This document shows, piece after piece, positions 1-7,507 of a stretch of 64,000 bases of DNA (the stretch's first letter is position 1; the number at the start of each line of letters is the position of its first letter). The stretch covers positions 124,001 to 188,000 of the forward strand of contig CAXBES010000005.1 of the NCBI GenBank assembly GCA_963974915.1, in the 5' to 3' direction. This DNA is from CAXBES01 sp963974915. Its GTDB lineage: Bacteria > Bacteroidota > Bacteroidia > Flavobacteriales > Flavobacteriaceae. The position numbers and the translations under genes are program-made. Under the pieces are notes generated by a model. It made no database searches and was not told where the DNA came from. It was given only the letters and a program-made list of their open reading frames with translations.

Positions 1-1446
1 AGATCTTAGCATCCCCATTTGCGGTAGTCGATGCAGCAGTGCTAACGGTAGTTTTAGACGATACAGTTTTTCGCGGATGTATGGTTAACCGTTGTCCAAT
101 TTTGAGCTTGTTACTTCTAAGTCCGTTCCATCGTTTTAACTGACTCACAGTAACTCCGTATCTATTGGCGATCTTTCCTAAATAATCACCACTTTTTACT
201 CGGTATCTGGTCCCTTTAGATTGTTCAAATAATTCGGGTAGCGGCTTTTCTCTCTTGTTAAATTCGGTTTCGGCATAAGCATAAATTGCTTCCTCATTAG
301 CAACAAATTTTCCAACAACATCTACAGGCAAGCGCAATACATAATTCTCGTTTTTTACAACAGGAATTATTCCCAACTTATAAGAAGGGTTTAAAAATTC
401 TAACTCCGCCTGATCCATATTCGCAACCTGAGCAATTTGCTCTAAAGAAATTCTCTTTTTTACACGAACTGTGTCTGTAGCAATGTATGGAATTCGAGGA
501 CCTTCACTTTTAAATCCGTGTTCTTCAGCATACTCAAAAATATACATTGTGGCTAAAAAGGCCGGAAGATACCCTGCTGTTTCACGTGGCAGATAAGATC
601 TTATGTTCCAGTAATTTGTATATCCACCGGAGCGTCTAATCGCTTTAGATACGTTACCCGGACCAGAATTATACGCGGCTAAGGCCAAATCCCAATCGCC
701 CAAACTGTCGTACAGCTGAGAAAGGTATTTACACGCCGCTTCTGTAGCCATTATTGGGTCCGACCGCTCATCTACGTATGAGCTCACTTCTAAACCAAAC
801 ATCTTACCGGTTCCATACATAAATTGCCATAAGCCCGTTGCACCTACTCTGGATCTTGCTCTTGGATCTAACGCAGATTCAACGATAGCAAGATACTTCA
901 TCTCTAACGGAAGCCCTTGTTTGTCTAATTCCTGTTCAAACATTGGGAAGTAATAGTCACTAAGAGCCATTAATCTCCCCATGGTTCTTCTGCGGTTCTT
1001 TAGATAACCGCGAATTACACTTTCGAGAGATGGATTATACTCTACATTAAATGGTGTTCTGGCATTTAATTCTTCCAGTCTTTGCTTCAAAAGTGCAGTT
1101 GGCAATTCTTCATATTCAACAGGCTCGTACGTTTGATTTGTTATGCTTCCATAAACTTCTTCGAATAATTCAGAATTATATAGCTCTTGAAGCCAAATAC
1201 TGTCGTATTTTCTGGCATTAGCCATATCTTCTAATGCGAAGACCATTGTGTCTTTCACTTTTGTGGCTACAACTGTTGTTGGTAGATCTCCCGAAACCTG
1301 CTGTACGGCAATAGAGTCTACTATTTGAATATGTACTTTTGTTAGGGTGTCACTTTTTGAAGTTACCGTTTCATTAGGTATTTCCTCTTGTGCATTGACA
1401 ACAAGGCATCCCAAAATAAACAGCAAGGGTAGGTATCTTAGATTCA
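1..1446 (-). CDS. mltD: Membrane-bound lytic murein transglycosylase D-like, LysM domain (3' end beyond window)
   Basis: The reading frame is open from ATG at 1446 to the left edge, giving 482 codons with no stop, so the C-terminus lies outside the window. A signal peptide covers about residues 1-19 (core LPLLFILGCLVV). The goose-lysozyme/SLT fold spans roughly residues 165-290: catalytic Glu in AIVESALDP (about residue 190), then GATGLWQFM and AYNSGPGNV. After a degenerate LysM-like stretch, a clear LysM repeat follows near residues 405-450 (YRVKSGDYLGKIANRYGV). Such enzymes cleave the MurNAc-GlcNAc bond to form 1,6-anhydro ends and act in the periplasm; LysM holds them to peptidoglycan. It lies downstream of pgk on the same strand with about 107 bp between. 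The family is clear; the exact orthology to MltD is inferred. Confidence 0.88.
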
Positions 1447-1553
1447 TAACTTTAGTAACGTAGGATTAGGGGCTAAATTTTGTTAAAAATAGGGAAATCA
1501 GTGGAATGCACAAATTTTTAACATAGAAGCCTCATTTTTAATAAGATAGACCT

Positions 1554-2741
1554 TTAGTCTAAAATTGCCTGTATCCCCGGTAAGATCTTTCCTTCTAGCA
1601 TCTCTAACATGGCTCCACCACCGGTAGAAACATAACTTACGCTATTCTCCAAATTAAATTTCTTCACTGCCGAAACAGAGTCGCCTCCTCCCACCAACGA
1701 AAACGCACCGTTTTCGGTTGCCATAGCGATTGCCTTTCCCAATTGAATCGTACCGGTTGCAAATGCTTCCATCTCGAAAACACCAACCGGACCATTCCAT
1801 AAAATAGTCTTAGAATCTGCTATAATATTGGCAAAATACTCATTCGTCTTAGGACCTACATCCAGACCCATCCATCCATCGGGAATATCATTAATTGCAC
1901 AGGATTGTGTGTTTGCAAATTCGGAAAAACTATCGGCAATAATAGCATCGACAGGTAAGTGAATGGTAACATTCTTAGCTTTCGCCTGCTCCAATATCTC
2001 TAATGCCAACTCCATTTTGTCATCTTCAACCAGAGAACCTCCAATATTTCCTCCCTGTGCTTTAACAAAGGTAAACGCCATACCCCCGCCAATAATAATA
2101 TGGTCAACTTTGTTTAAAATATTTTCGATGATCGTGATCTTAGACGAAACCTTTGCTCCTCCAATAATTGCAGTTACCGGTTTTAAATTATCGGTAAGTA
2201 CTCTATTCACACTAATTATTTCTGAAGCCAACAACAGTCCGAAACATTTATTTTCCGGAAAAAATTGAGCGATCACCGCTGTTGAGGCGTGTGCTCTATG
2301 TGCAGTTCCAAAGGCATCGTTTACATAAATATCTCCTAGCTTTGAAAGCTTTTCAGCAAAATCCTTATCTCCCTTTGTTTCCTCTTCATGATAACGTAGA
2401 TTTTCTAAAAGCAGAATTTCTCCCGACTTTAAATTCTGTACTTTTTCTTCAACTTCGGGGCCGGTACAATCATTTACAAATTGTACACTCACACCTAATA
2501 CATCTGAAGCCGTTTTTACAATATGTTGAAGGGAAAATTCGGTCTCCTTATTTTTTGGTCTACCAAGATGAGACATTAAAATACAACTCCCGCCATCTTC
2601 GAGTATTTTTATGATTGTAGGTTTGGCTGCCTCAATTCTTGTAGTATCAGTTACCTCAAAATTCTCGTTTAACGGAACATTGAAATCTACCCGTATAAGT
2701 GCCTTTTTTCCATCAAAATTGATGTCATTTACTGTTTTCAT
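1554..2741 (-). CDS. pgk: Phosphoglycerate kinase
   Basis: Glycolytic and gluconeogenic enzyme that transfers phosphate from 1,3-bisphosphoglycerate to ADP in the cytosol. The 395-residue length is normal for the bacterial family. Family landmarks are RVDFNVPLN near residue 18, the substrate-binding HRAHAST around 148, a Lys/Gly-rich IGGAKVSSK near 193, the nucleotide loop GGGDSVSAV near 350 and the C-terminal STGGGAMLEMLEG. ATG at 2741 is supported by a TAnnTTTG promoter element 17 bases upstream. It is transcribed divergently from holB; the two promoters share about 130 bp. Confidence 0.97.
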   Translation of the reverse strand: MKTVNDINFDGKKALIRVDFNVPLNENFEVTDTTRIEAAKPTIIKILEDGGSCILMSHLGRPKNKETEFSLQHIVKTASDVLGVSVQFVNDCTGPEVEEKVQNLKSGEILLLENLRYHEEETKGDKDFAEKLSKLGDIYVNDAFGTAHRAHASTAVIAQFFPENKCFGLLLASEIISVNRVLTDNLKPVTAIIGGAKVSSKITIIENILNKVDHIIIGGGMAFTFVKAQGGNIGGSLVEDDKMELALEILEQAKAKNVTIHLPVDAIIADSFSEFANTQSCAINDIPDGWMGLDVGPKTNEYFANIIADSKTILWNGPVGVFEMEAFATGTIQLGKAIAMATENGAFSLVGGGDSVSAVKKFNLENSVSYVSTGGGAMLEMLEGKILPGIQAILD

Positions 2742-2758
2742 AGCTTCAAATTAAGGGA

Positions 2759-2766
2759 CAAAGATA
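2759..2766 (-). promoter_or_regulatory. pgk promoter -7 element
   Basis: On the minus strand this reads TATCTTTG, an exact match to the Bacteroidota -7 consensus TAnnTTTG, 17 bases before the pgk ATG. This gives a short leader. No convincing -33 TTTG was found. Confidence 0.65.
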
Positions 2767-2860
2767 ATTTTTTTTAACCTTAAAAACCCGCTAAAATTCT
2801 TCAGAAAAATAAATCTGACACTAAAGAAATTCTGTCCAACTTTTTGCATTAAAAAATGTG

Positions 2861-2868
2861 TAATTTTG
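2861..2868 (+). promoter_or_regulatory. holB promoter -7 element, adjoining the start codon
   Basis: TAATTTTG matches TAnnTTTG exactly and ends 3 bases before the holB ATG at 2872. Because transcription normally starts about 4-7 bases after this element, the mRNA would begin at or inside the start codon, i.e. leaderless. Confidence 0.6.
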
Positions 2869-2871
2869 CCT

Positions 2872-4026
2872 ATGGATTTTTCAGAAGTAATTGGTCAAAA
2901 ACATCTTAAAGCACATCTAATTAAAACGGTAGAAAACGGCCGTATCCCACATGCGCAAATGTTCGTTGGTAGTACGGGAAGCGGAATCCTCCCAATGGCA
3001 ATTGCTTATGCACAGGAAATACTTTGTAGCAATTATCAAAAGGACACCCCGGAATACAATAGCTGTAAGAATAAGATTACAAAACTAATGCATCCCGATG
3101 TGCATTTTGTCTACCCCGTAAACACCAATGATGAAGTTAAGAAAAACGCTGTATCGTCTAATTTTACAGGGGCTTGGCGTGAATTTGTTGTTAATAATCC
3201 TTATGGTTCATTGTTCGACTGGCTTCAATCGTTAGGTATAGAAAATAAGCAGGGAAATATAAGTGTTAATGAAGCCCAGGATATCCTGAAAACTCTGTCG
3301 TTAAAGTCATATGAAGGTGGTTACAAGGTTATGGTGATCTGGATGGCAGAGAAAATGAACACAGAATGTGCAAATAAAATTCTGAAACTTGTAGAAGAAC
3401 CCCCCGAAAAAACGTTACTACTCTTACTTACCGAAAACGAAGAGCAAATTATCTCCACCATTCGGTCGCGTTGTCAAAAATTAGTTTTCCCACTATTATC
3501 TGAAGAAGATATTAGTAAGAATTTGATCGAAAAACATCAAATAGAACCAAAAACGGCGAAAAAGACGAGTCGGTTAGCAAATGGGGATCTCAATAAGGCG
3601 TTACATATTTTGGAAAACAACAGTGACGATCTGGTTTTTGAACAGTGGTTCGTTTCCTGGGTTCGTTCTGCTTTTAAAGCAAAAGGAAATAAAAAATCCA
3701 TAAACGATCTTTTAGATTGGAGTGATACGCTGGCCGGGCAAGGACGAGAAACTCAAAAAAAGTTTATTGTATACTGCATTGAAGTGTTTCGTCAATCTCT
3801 TCTGAAAAACTATAAAGCTGAACCGTTACTTTTTTTCGAAGCGACAGACACCAAATTTTCTCTGGAAAAGTTTGCGCCCTTTATCCATCAAAACAACATT
3901 TACGAAATTACTGAAGCATTAGAAGATGCGGCTTATCATATTGAGCGAAATGGCAATGCAAAGATCATTTTTACCGATCTCTCTATTAAACTTACCCGCT
4001 TAATTCATCGGCCGGAAGTAGCATAA
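2872..4026 (+). CDS. holB: DNA polymerase III delta prime subunit
   Basis: Clamp-loader subunit of the DNA polymerase III holoenzyme. An N-terminal AAA+ module has a degenerate P-loop (GSTGSGILPM, without the usual Gly-Lys-Ser/Thr), as is common in delta prime, which does not need to hydrolyse ATP. EEPPEKTLLLLLTEN and the arginine-finger region STIRSRCQKL follow. The 384 residues are normal length. I chose ATG 2872, not the TTG at 2866, because that TTG is part of the promoter element. The C-terminal half is the poorly conserved collar domain. Family assignment is firm; the symbol rests on domain layout. Confidence 0.9.
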   Translation: MDFSEVIGQKHLKAHLIKTVENGRIPHAQMFVGSTGSGILPMAIAYAQEILCSNYQKDTPEYNSCKNKITKLMHPDVHFVYPVNTNDEVKKNAVSSNFTGAWREFVVNNPYGSLFDWLQSLGIENKQGNISVNEAQDILKTLSLKSYEGGYKVMVIWMAEKMNTECANKILKLVEEPPEKTLLLLLTENEEQIISTIRSRCQKLVFPLLSEEDISKNLIEKHQIEPKTAKKTSRLANGDLNKALHILENNSDDLVFEQWFVSWVRSAFKAKGNKKSINDLLDWSDTLAGQGRETQKKFIVYCIEVFRQSLLKNYKAEPLLFFEATDTKFSLEKFAPFIHQNNIYEITEALEDAAYHIERNGNAKIIFTDLSIKLTRLIHRPEVA

Positions 4027-4147
4027 ATAAAAATGATGTAAATTGCCTTCACTATAGATTAACCTTACTAAAAAATAGTGCTTTTAAGGCTTTTTTAGCC
4101 ACTTTTTAGTTTTTGCCATAGAATTTAGCCATAATCAACAAAAACCA

Positions 4148-4178
4148 CTAAATATAGGCTTTAAACAGCCTTATTTAG
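4148..4178 (-). terminator. Hairpin overlapping the methyltransferase stop
   Basis: CTAAATATAGGCT and AGCCTTATTTAG form an imperfect inverted repeat with a 6-base loop. On the minus strand it begins at the last codons of the methyltransferase and is followed by a weak T-rich tract (TGGTTTTTGTTG). It is a plausible terminator for the mnmG-methyltransferase unit. The rest of 4027-4147 holds no gene I can support. Confidence 0.45.
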
Positions 4179-5019
4179 ACTTTCGATAGCAATAAATGAT
4201 AGAAGAAGACTCCTTAGACAGTAAGGCGAGTAGATTAGACCACAAACCAACAAAAAGAGCCTTAATTGAAAAAGTTTTCCCGGATTTGTACTTTTCAGAA
4301 AGTAAACTAACATAAAAAGAATCAAACAACATTGGTTTTGATCTTTCGAGTGTTAAATTATCGGAAAAGAGATTTTGCATCGATTTTCTGGAAAAATGCC
4401 ACAAGTGTCTTGGTACATCATAAGCTGCCCAAAATTCCTTATAATATTTTGCATCGAAAGACTTGTAATTTGGTACGGCTATAATTAAAGATCCGCCGGG
4501 TTTTAGTAATCGCTCAATTTTTTCAATATCCTCTTGCAAATTAGGCAAGTGTTCTAAAACATGCCAAAGTGTGATCACGTCAAAATGAGTATTCGTGATC
4601 TTATCAAGTTTGGTATAAAGTTTAATTCCTTTTTTTTCGGCATTCTCTCTCGCAACATCATTTGGTTCAACTCCATTAATTTCCCAATGGTATTCTTCTG
4701 CCAATTTTAAAAAATCTCCGGTGCCGGCTCCGATATCTAAAAGTGAACCTGTTCCTCCGTTCATCTTTTTAATCAACCTACATTTTAAGTTGAGTGAAAA
4801 CTTTTTCACTCGCTGATATACATTCGACATTAAACCCGTTTCAGAATCTGTATGCGAAATGTAATTCTCACTTTCATAGTAACGCCCCAAATCTTCATCA
4901 TCAGGTTTCGGAGAAGTGATCAACATTTCTCGTTCCTCATCCAATAATAAATTAAAAGACTCTCCGGTTACGAGAAAGTCTTTTGCTCTTATGTAAGTGT
5001 GTTGATTTGATTTATTCAT
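4171..5019 (-). CDS. Class I SAM-dependent methyltransferase
   Basis: A Rossmann-fold methyltransferase of 282 residues. Motif I is LLDIGAGTGDF (about residue 92), an acidic residue ends strand beta 2 in NGVEPN, and FDVITLWHVLEHL and LLKPGGSLIIAVPN (motifs II/III) follow. The arrangement resembles UbiG/type 11-12 methyltransferases that act on small molecules, sugars or lipids; the substrate cannot be read from sequence. It follows mnmG with 55 bp between, and a parS-type palindrome sits in that gap, so the two may be cotranscribed. There is no membrane segment. Confidence 0.85.
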   Translation of the reverse strand: MNKSNQHTYIRAKDFLVTGESFNLLLDEEREMLITSPKPDDEDLGRYYESENYISHTDSETGLMSNVYQRVKKFSLNLKCRLIKKMNGGTGSLLDIGAGTGDFLKLAEEYHWEINGVEPNDVARENAEKKGIKLYTKLDKITNTHFDVITLWHVLEHLPNLQEDIEKIERLLKPGGSLIIAVPNYKSFDAKYYKEFWAAYDVPRHLWHFSRKSMQNLFSDNLTLERSKPMLFDSFYVSLLSEKYKSGKTFSIKALFVGLWSNLLALLSKESSSIIYCYRKSK

Positions 5020-5052
5020 CTAAAAGAATCTGAAAAGATCTAATGAAGGAGA

Positions 5053-5068
5053 TGTTCCACGTGAAACA
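5053..5068. promoter_or_regulatory. parS-type centromere site 1
   Basis: TGTTCCACGTGAAACA matches the bacterial parS consensus TGTTnCACGTGAAACA at every position; I recall the same 16-mer as a Bacillus subtilis parS. It lies between mnmG and the methyltransferase. The expected function is nucleation of ParB for origin segregation. parB itself is not in the window. Confidence 0.85.
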
Positions 5069-5074
5069 TATCAC

Positions 5075-6955
5075 TTAACGCCCCATATATACTAGCATCA
5101 CCGAAATATCATTTGGTGAAACACCACTAATTCGGGATGCCTGAGAAACGGTAGCAGGTTTAATTTTTGTCAACTTTTCTCTCGCTTCAAAAGACAAAGA
5201 CTTTAATTTAGTATAATCGAAGTTCTCCGGAATCTTTATTCCTTCTAACCTATTAAGCTTATCTGCATTGTTCTTTTCCTTGTTTATATATCCCGCGTAC
5301 TTCACCTGTATTTCAGTTTGCTGAAGAATATCGTAATCCAGATTATTATCCTTAATAAAAGCATTTACTTCGGAAACTTTTCGCATATCATCCATAGTAA
5401 TATTTGGGCGAGAAAAAAGTTTAAACATTTTATCACTCTGTTTTACCAAAGCCGAATCCTTAGATTCTAAAATAGGATTTATAACTTCCGGTACCACACT
5501 GGTGTCTTTAAAAAACTGTACAAAGGCATCAGACTTCTCCTGTTTCTTTTCCATTTTTCGCATCCTTTCATCACTTGCCAAACCAATTTTATGAGACATA
5601 GGAGTCAATCTAAAATCTGCGTTATCCTGTCGTAAAAGGGTTCGGTACTCCGCTCTTGAAGTAAACATTCGATATGGCTCTTCGGTACCTTTAGTGATAA
5701 GATCATCTATTAATACTCCAATATAAGCCTCATCTCTTTTAATAATAAAGGGATCCTTCTCCTGAACCATTAAATGAGCATTGATTCCAGCCATTAATCC
5801 CTGTGAAGCTGCTTCTTCATATCCGGTAGTTCCATTTATCTGCCCAGCAAAAAACAATCCGGAGATAAGTTTTGTTTCTAAAGTGTGTCTTAACTGAGTT
5901 GGTGGGAAATAATCATATTCTATTGCATAACCAGGACGAAAGAATTTTACGTTCTCAAATCCGGCACATTCTCGTAGGGCTTTAAACTGTACGTCTTCCG
6001 GTAGTGATGTTGAAAAACCATTGATGTAATACTCTACAGTATCCCAACCTTCGGGTTCTACAAACAACTGATGTCTATCCTTATCGGCAAAACGATTGAT
6101 CTTATCTTCAATCGACGGACAATATCGAGGTCCAATACTCTTAATTGATCCATTAAACATTGGCGACCTATCAAATCCTTCCTTCAGTAATTCATGAACC
6201 AAAGTACTTGTGTGTGTCATATGACACGGTCTTTGATTCTTCAACGGTTGTGTTTCGTCTGAAAACGAAAACTTTTCAGGAACTTCATCCCCCGGTTGAA
6301 TGATCATTTTAGAAAAATCTAACGATCTACCATCCACTCTAGGTGGCGTGCCGGTCTTCATTCTTCCTGATTCAAACCCGATATCAACTAAGTCTTTGGT
6401 AATTCCAACAGCAGCTCTTTCTCCAGCTCGTCCTCCCCCAAACTGCTTTTCGCCTATATGGATTAAACCATTCAAAAAAGTACCATTGGTTAACACAACC
6501 GATTTACCTTTAACTTCTAATCCTAAGGACGTTTTAACACCAACAATCTTGTTATTCTCAACTATTAATCCGGAAACCATTTCCTGATAGAAATCAAGAT
6601 TAGGAGTATTCTCTAGCATCAATCTCCAAGTTTCAGAAAAACGCATTCTATCACTTTGAACTCTCGGACTCCACATAGCAGGTCCTTTAGACTTGTTAAG
6701 CATTTTAAATTGGATCGCTGTTTTATCTGAAATGATCCCGCTATATCCGCCTAAGGCATCAATCTCACGAACTATCTGTCCTTTAGCAATTCCACCCATT
6801 GCAGGATTACAGGACATCTGTCCAATATTTTGCAGGTTCATTGTGATCAACAACGTACTAGACCCCATATTAGCAGCCGCAGCCGCAGCTTCAGATCCGG
6901 CATGACCGGCACCAACTACAATAACATCATACTCCTTTTCAAACATATATCTCAT
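5075..6955 (-). CDS. mnmG: tRNA uridine 5-carboxymethylaminomethyl modification enzyme, FAD subunit
   Basis: MnmG works with MnmE to install the cmnm5 group on U34 of several tRNAs, using FAD and methylene-tetrahydrofolate. The 626-residue length is normal. Visible are the dinucleotide-binding VVGAGHAGSEAA near residue 15, MSCNPAMGGIAKG near 48, the FAD-domain signature GRAGERAA, the conserved cysteine in CPSIEDK near 280, and FFAGQINGTTGYEEAA. ATG 6955 (MRYMFEKEYD) directly abuts a parS palindrome; an ATG at 6946 (MFEKEYDVIV) fits usual family N-termini equally well. mnmG often lies near the replication origin, consistent with the flanking parS sites. Confidence 0.97.
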   Translation of the reverse strand: MRYMFEKEYDVIVVGAGHAGSEAAAAAANMGSSTLLITMNLQNIGQMSCNPAMGGIAKGQIVREIDALGGYSGIISDKTAIQFKMLNKSKGPAMWSPRVQSDRMRFSETWRLMLENTPNLDFYQEMVSGLIVENNKIVGVKTSLGLEVKGKSVVLTNGTFLNGLIHIGEKQFGGGRAGERAAVGITKDLVDIGFESGRMKTGTPPRVDGRSLDFSKMIIQPGDEVPEKFSFSDETQPLKNQRPCHMTHTSTLVHELLKEGFDRSPMFNGSIKSIGPRYCPSIEDKINRFADKDRHQLFVEPEGWDTVEYYINGFSTSLPEDVQFKALRECAGFENVKFFRPGYAIEYDYFPPTQLRHTLETKLISGLFFAGQINGTTGYEEAASQGLMAGINAHLMVQEKDPFIIKRDEAYIGVLIDDLITKGTEEPYRMFTSRAEYRTLLRQDNADFRLTPMSHKIGLASDERMRKMEKKQEKSDAFVQFFKDTSVVPEVINPILESKDSALVKQSDKMFKLFSRPNITMDDMRKVSEVNAFIKDNNLDYDILQQTEIQVKYAGYINKEKNNADKLNRLEGIKIPENFDYTKLKSLSFEAREKLTKIKPATVSQASRISGVSPNDISVMLVYMGR

Positions 6956-6971
6956 TGTTCCACGTGGAACA
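6956..6971. promoter_or_regulatory. parS-type centromere site 2, at the mnmG start
   Basis: TGTTCCACGTGGAACA is a perfect 16-bp palindrome and fits the parS core (GTTnCACGTGnAAC). It ends one base before the mnmG ATG, so ParB binding there could affect mnmG expression. It is 1.9 kb from the first site. Confidence 0.8.
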
Positions 6972-7090
6972 TTTCTTTAAAGTCTATAAATATCTATGAT
7001 TTAACATCAAGCAAAAATTTGGGGTCGCAAATATACGTAAATAACTTACAATCAGATAGTTAAATGGCTAAAATGTTGAGTATCAAGCTC

Positions 7091-7507
7091 CTACAAAAAA
7101 GTTCTAAGTCTCAAAGCCTCATCTTCCTTACGCCGCATTTCAACTTCTTCAGTATCGCTTTTGTCCTTATACCCACAAAAATGAAGAATTCCATGTATAA
7201 TTACCCTATGCAGTTCGTCTGTAAAATTAGTCTTAAAAATAGTAGAATTCTCGGCAACTCGTTCAACCGAAATATATATTTCACCATGAATTTGTTTGCC
7301 CAAACTATTATCAAAACTTATGATATCTGTAAGCGTATCGTGTTCTAAAAACTGCCGATTCAACTTTAGAAGATACTCATCATCACAGAAAATGTAGATA
7401 ATTTCCCCCTCTTCGTAGCCTTCAGAAGAAATGACTTCAGAAATCCAGCTACTAACCTCATTAGCATTATTTAATTGAAATTCACTTTCAGAATAAAACT
7501 CAATCAT
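7091..7507 (-). CDS. ybeY: Endoribonuclease YbeY (rRNA maturation)
   Basis: Metal-dependent RNase involved in 16S rRNA 3' processing and ribosome quality control. The 138 residues include the FCDDEYLLKLNRQFLEHDTL region and the histidine motif HGILHFCGYKDK. The canonical motif is HGxLHLxGYDH; here the third His ligand position is Asp. I recall this pattern from other Bacteroidota YbeY, so it may be a lineage variant. It starts inside the last codons of the preceding DUF4175 gene (8-bp overlap), so the two are probably translationally coupled. Confidence 0.93.
   Translation of the reverse strand: MIEFYSESEFQLNNANEVSSWISEVISSEGYEEGEIIYIFCDDEYLLKLNRQFLEHDTLTDIISFDNSLGKQIHGEIYISVERVAENSTIFKTNFTDELHRVIIHGILHFCGYKDKSDTEEVEMRRKEDEALRLRTFL

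Noticed and set aside
578..594. TGTTTCACGTGGCAGA, a third parS-like site
   Set aside because: Only one half-site fits, and it encodes the conserved LPRETA stretch of the lytic transglycosylase, so coding constraint explains it.
1481..1523. Inverted repeat TGTTAAAAAT ... ATTTTTAACA upstream of mltD
   Set aside because: Ten-bp arms of A/T-rich sequence 23 bp apart are expected by chance in such DNA; no T tract or promoter placement that would make it functional.
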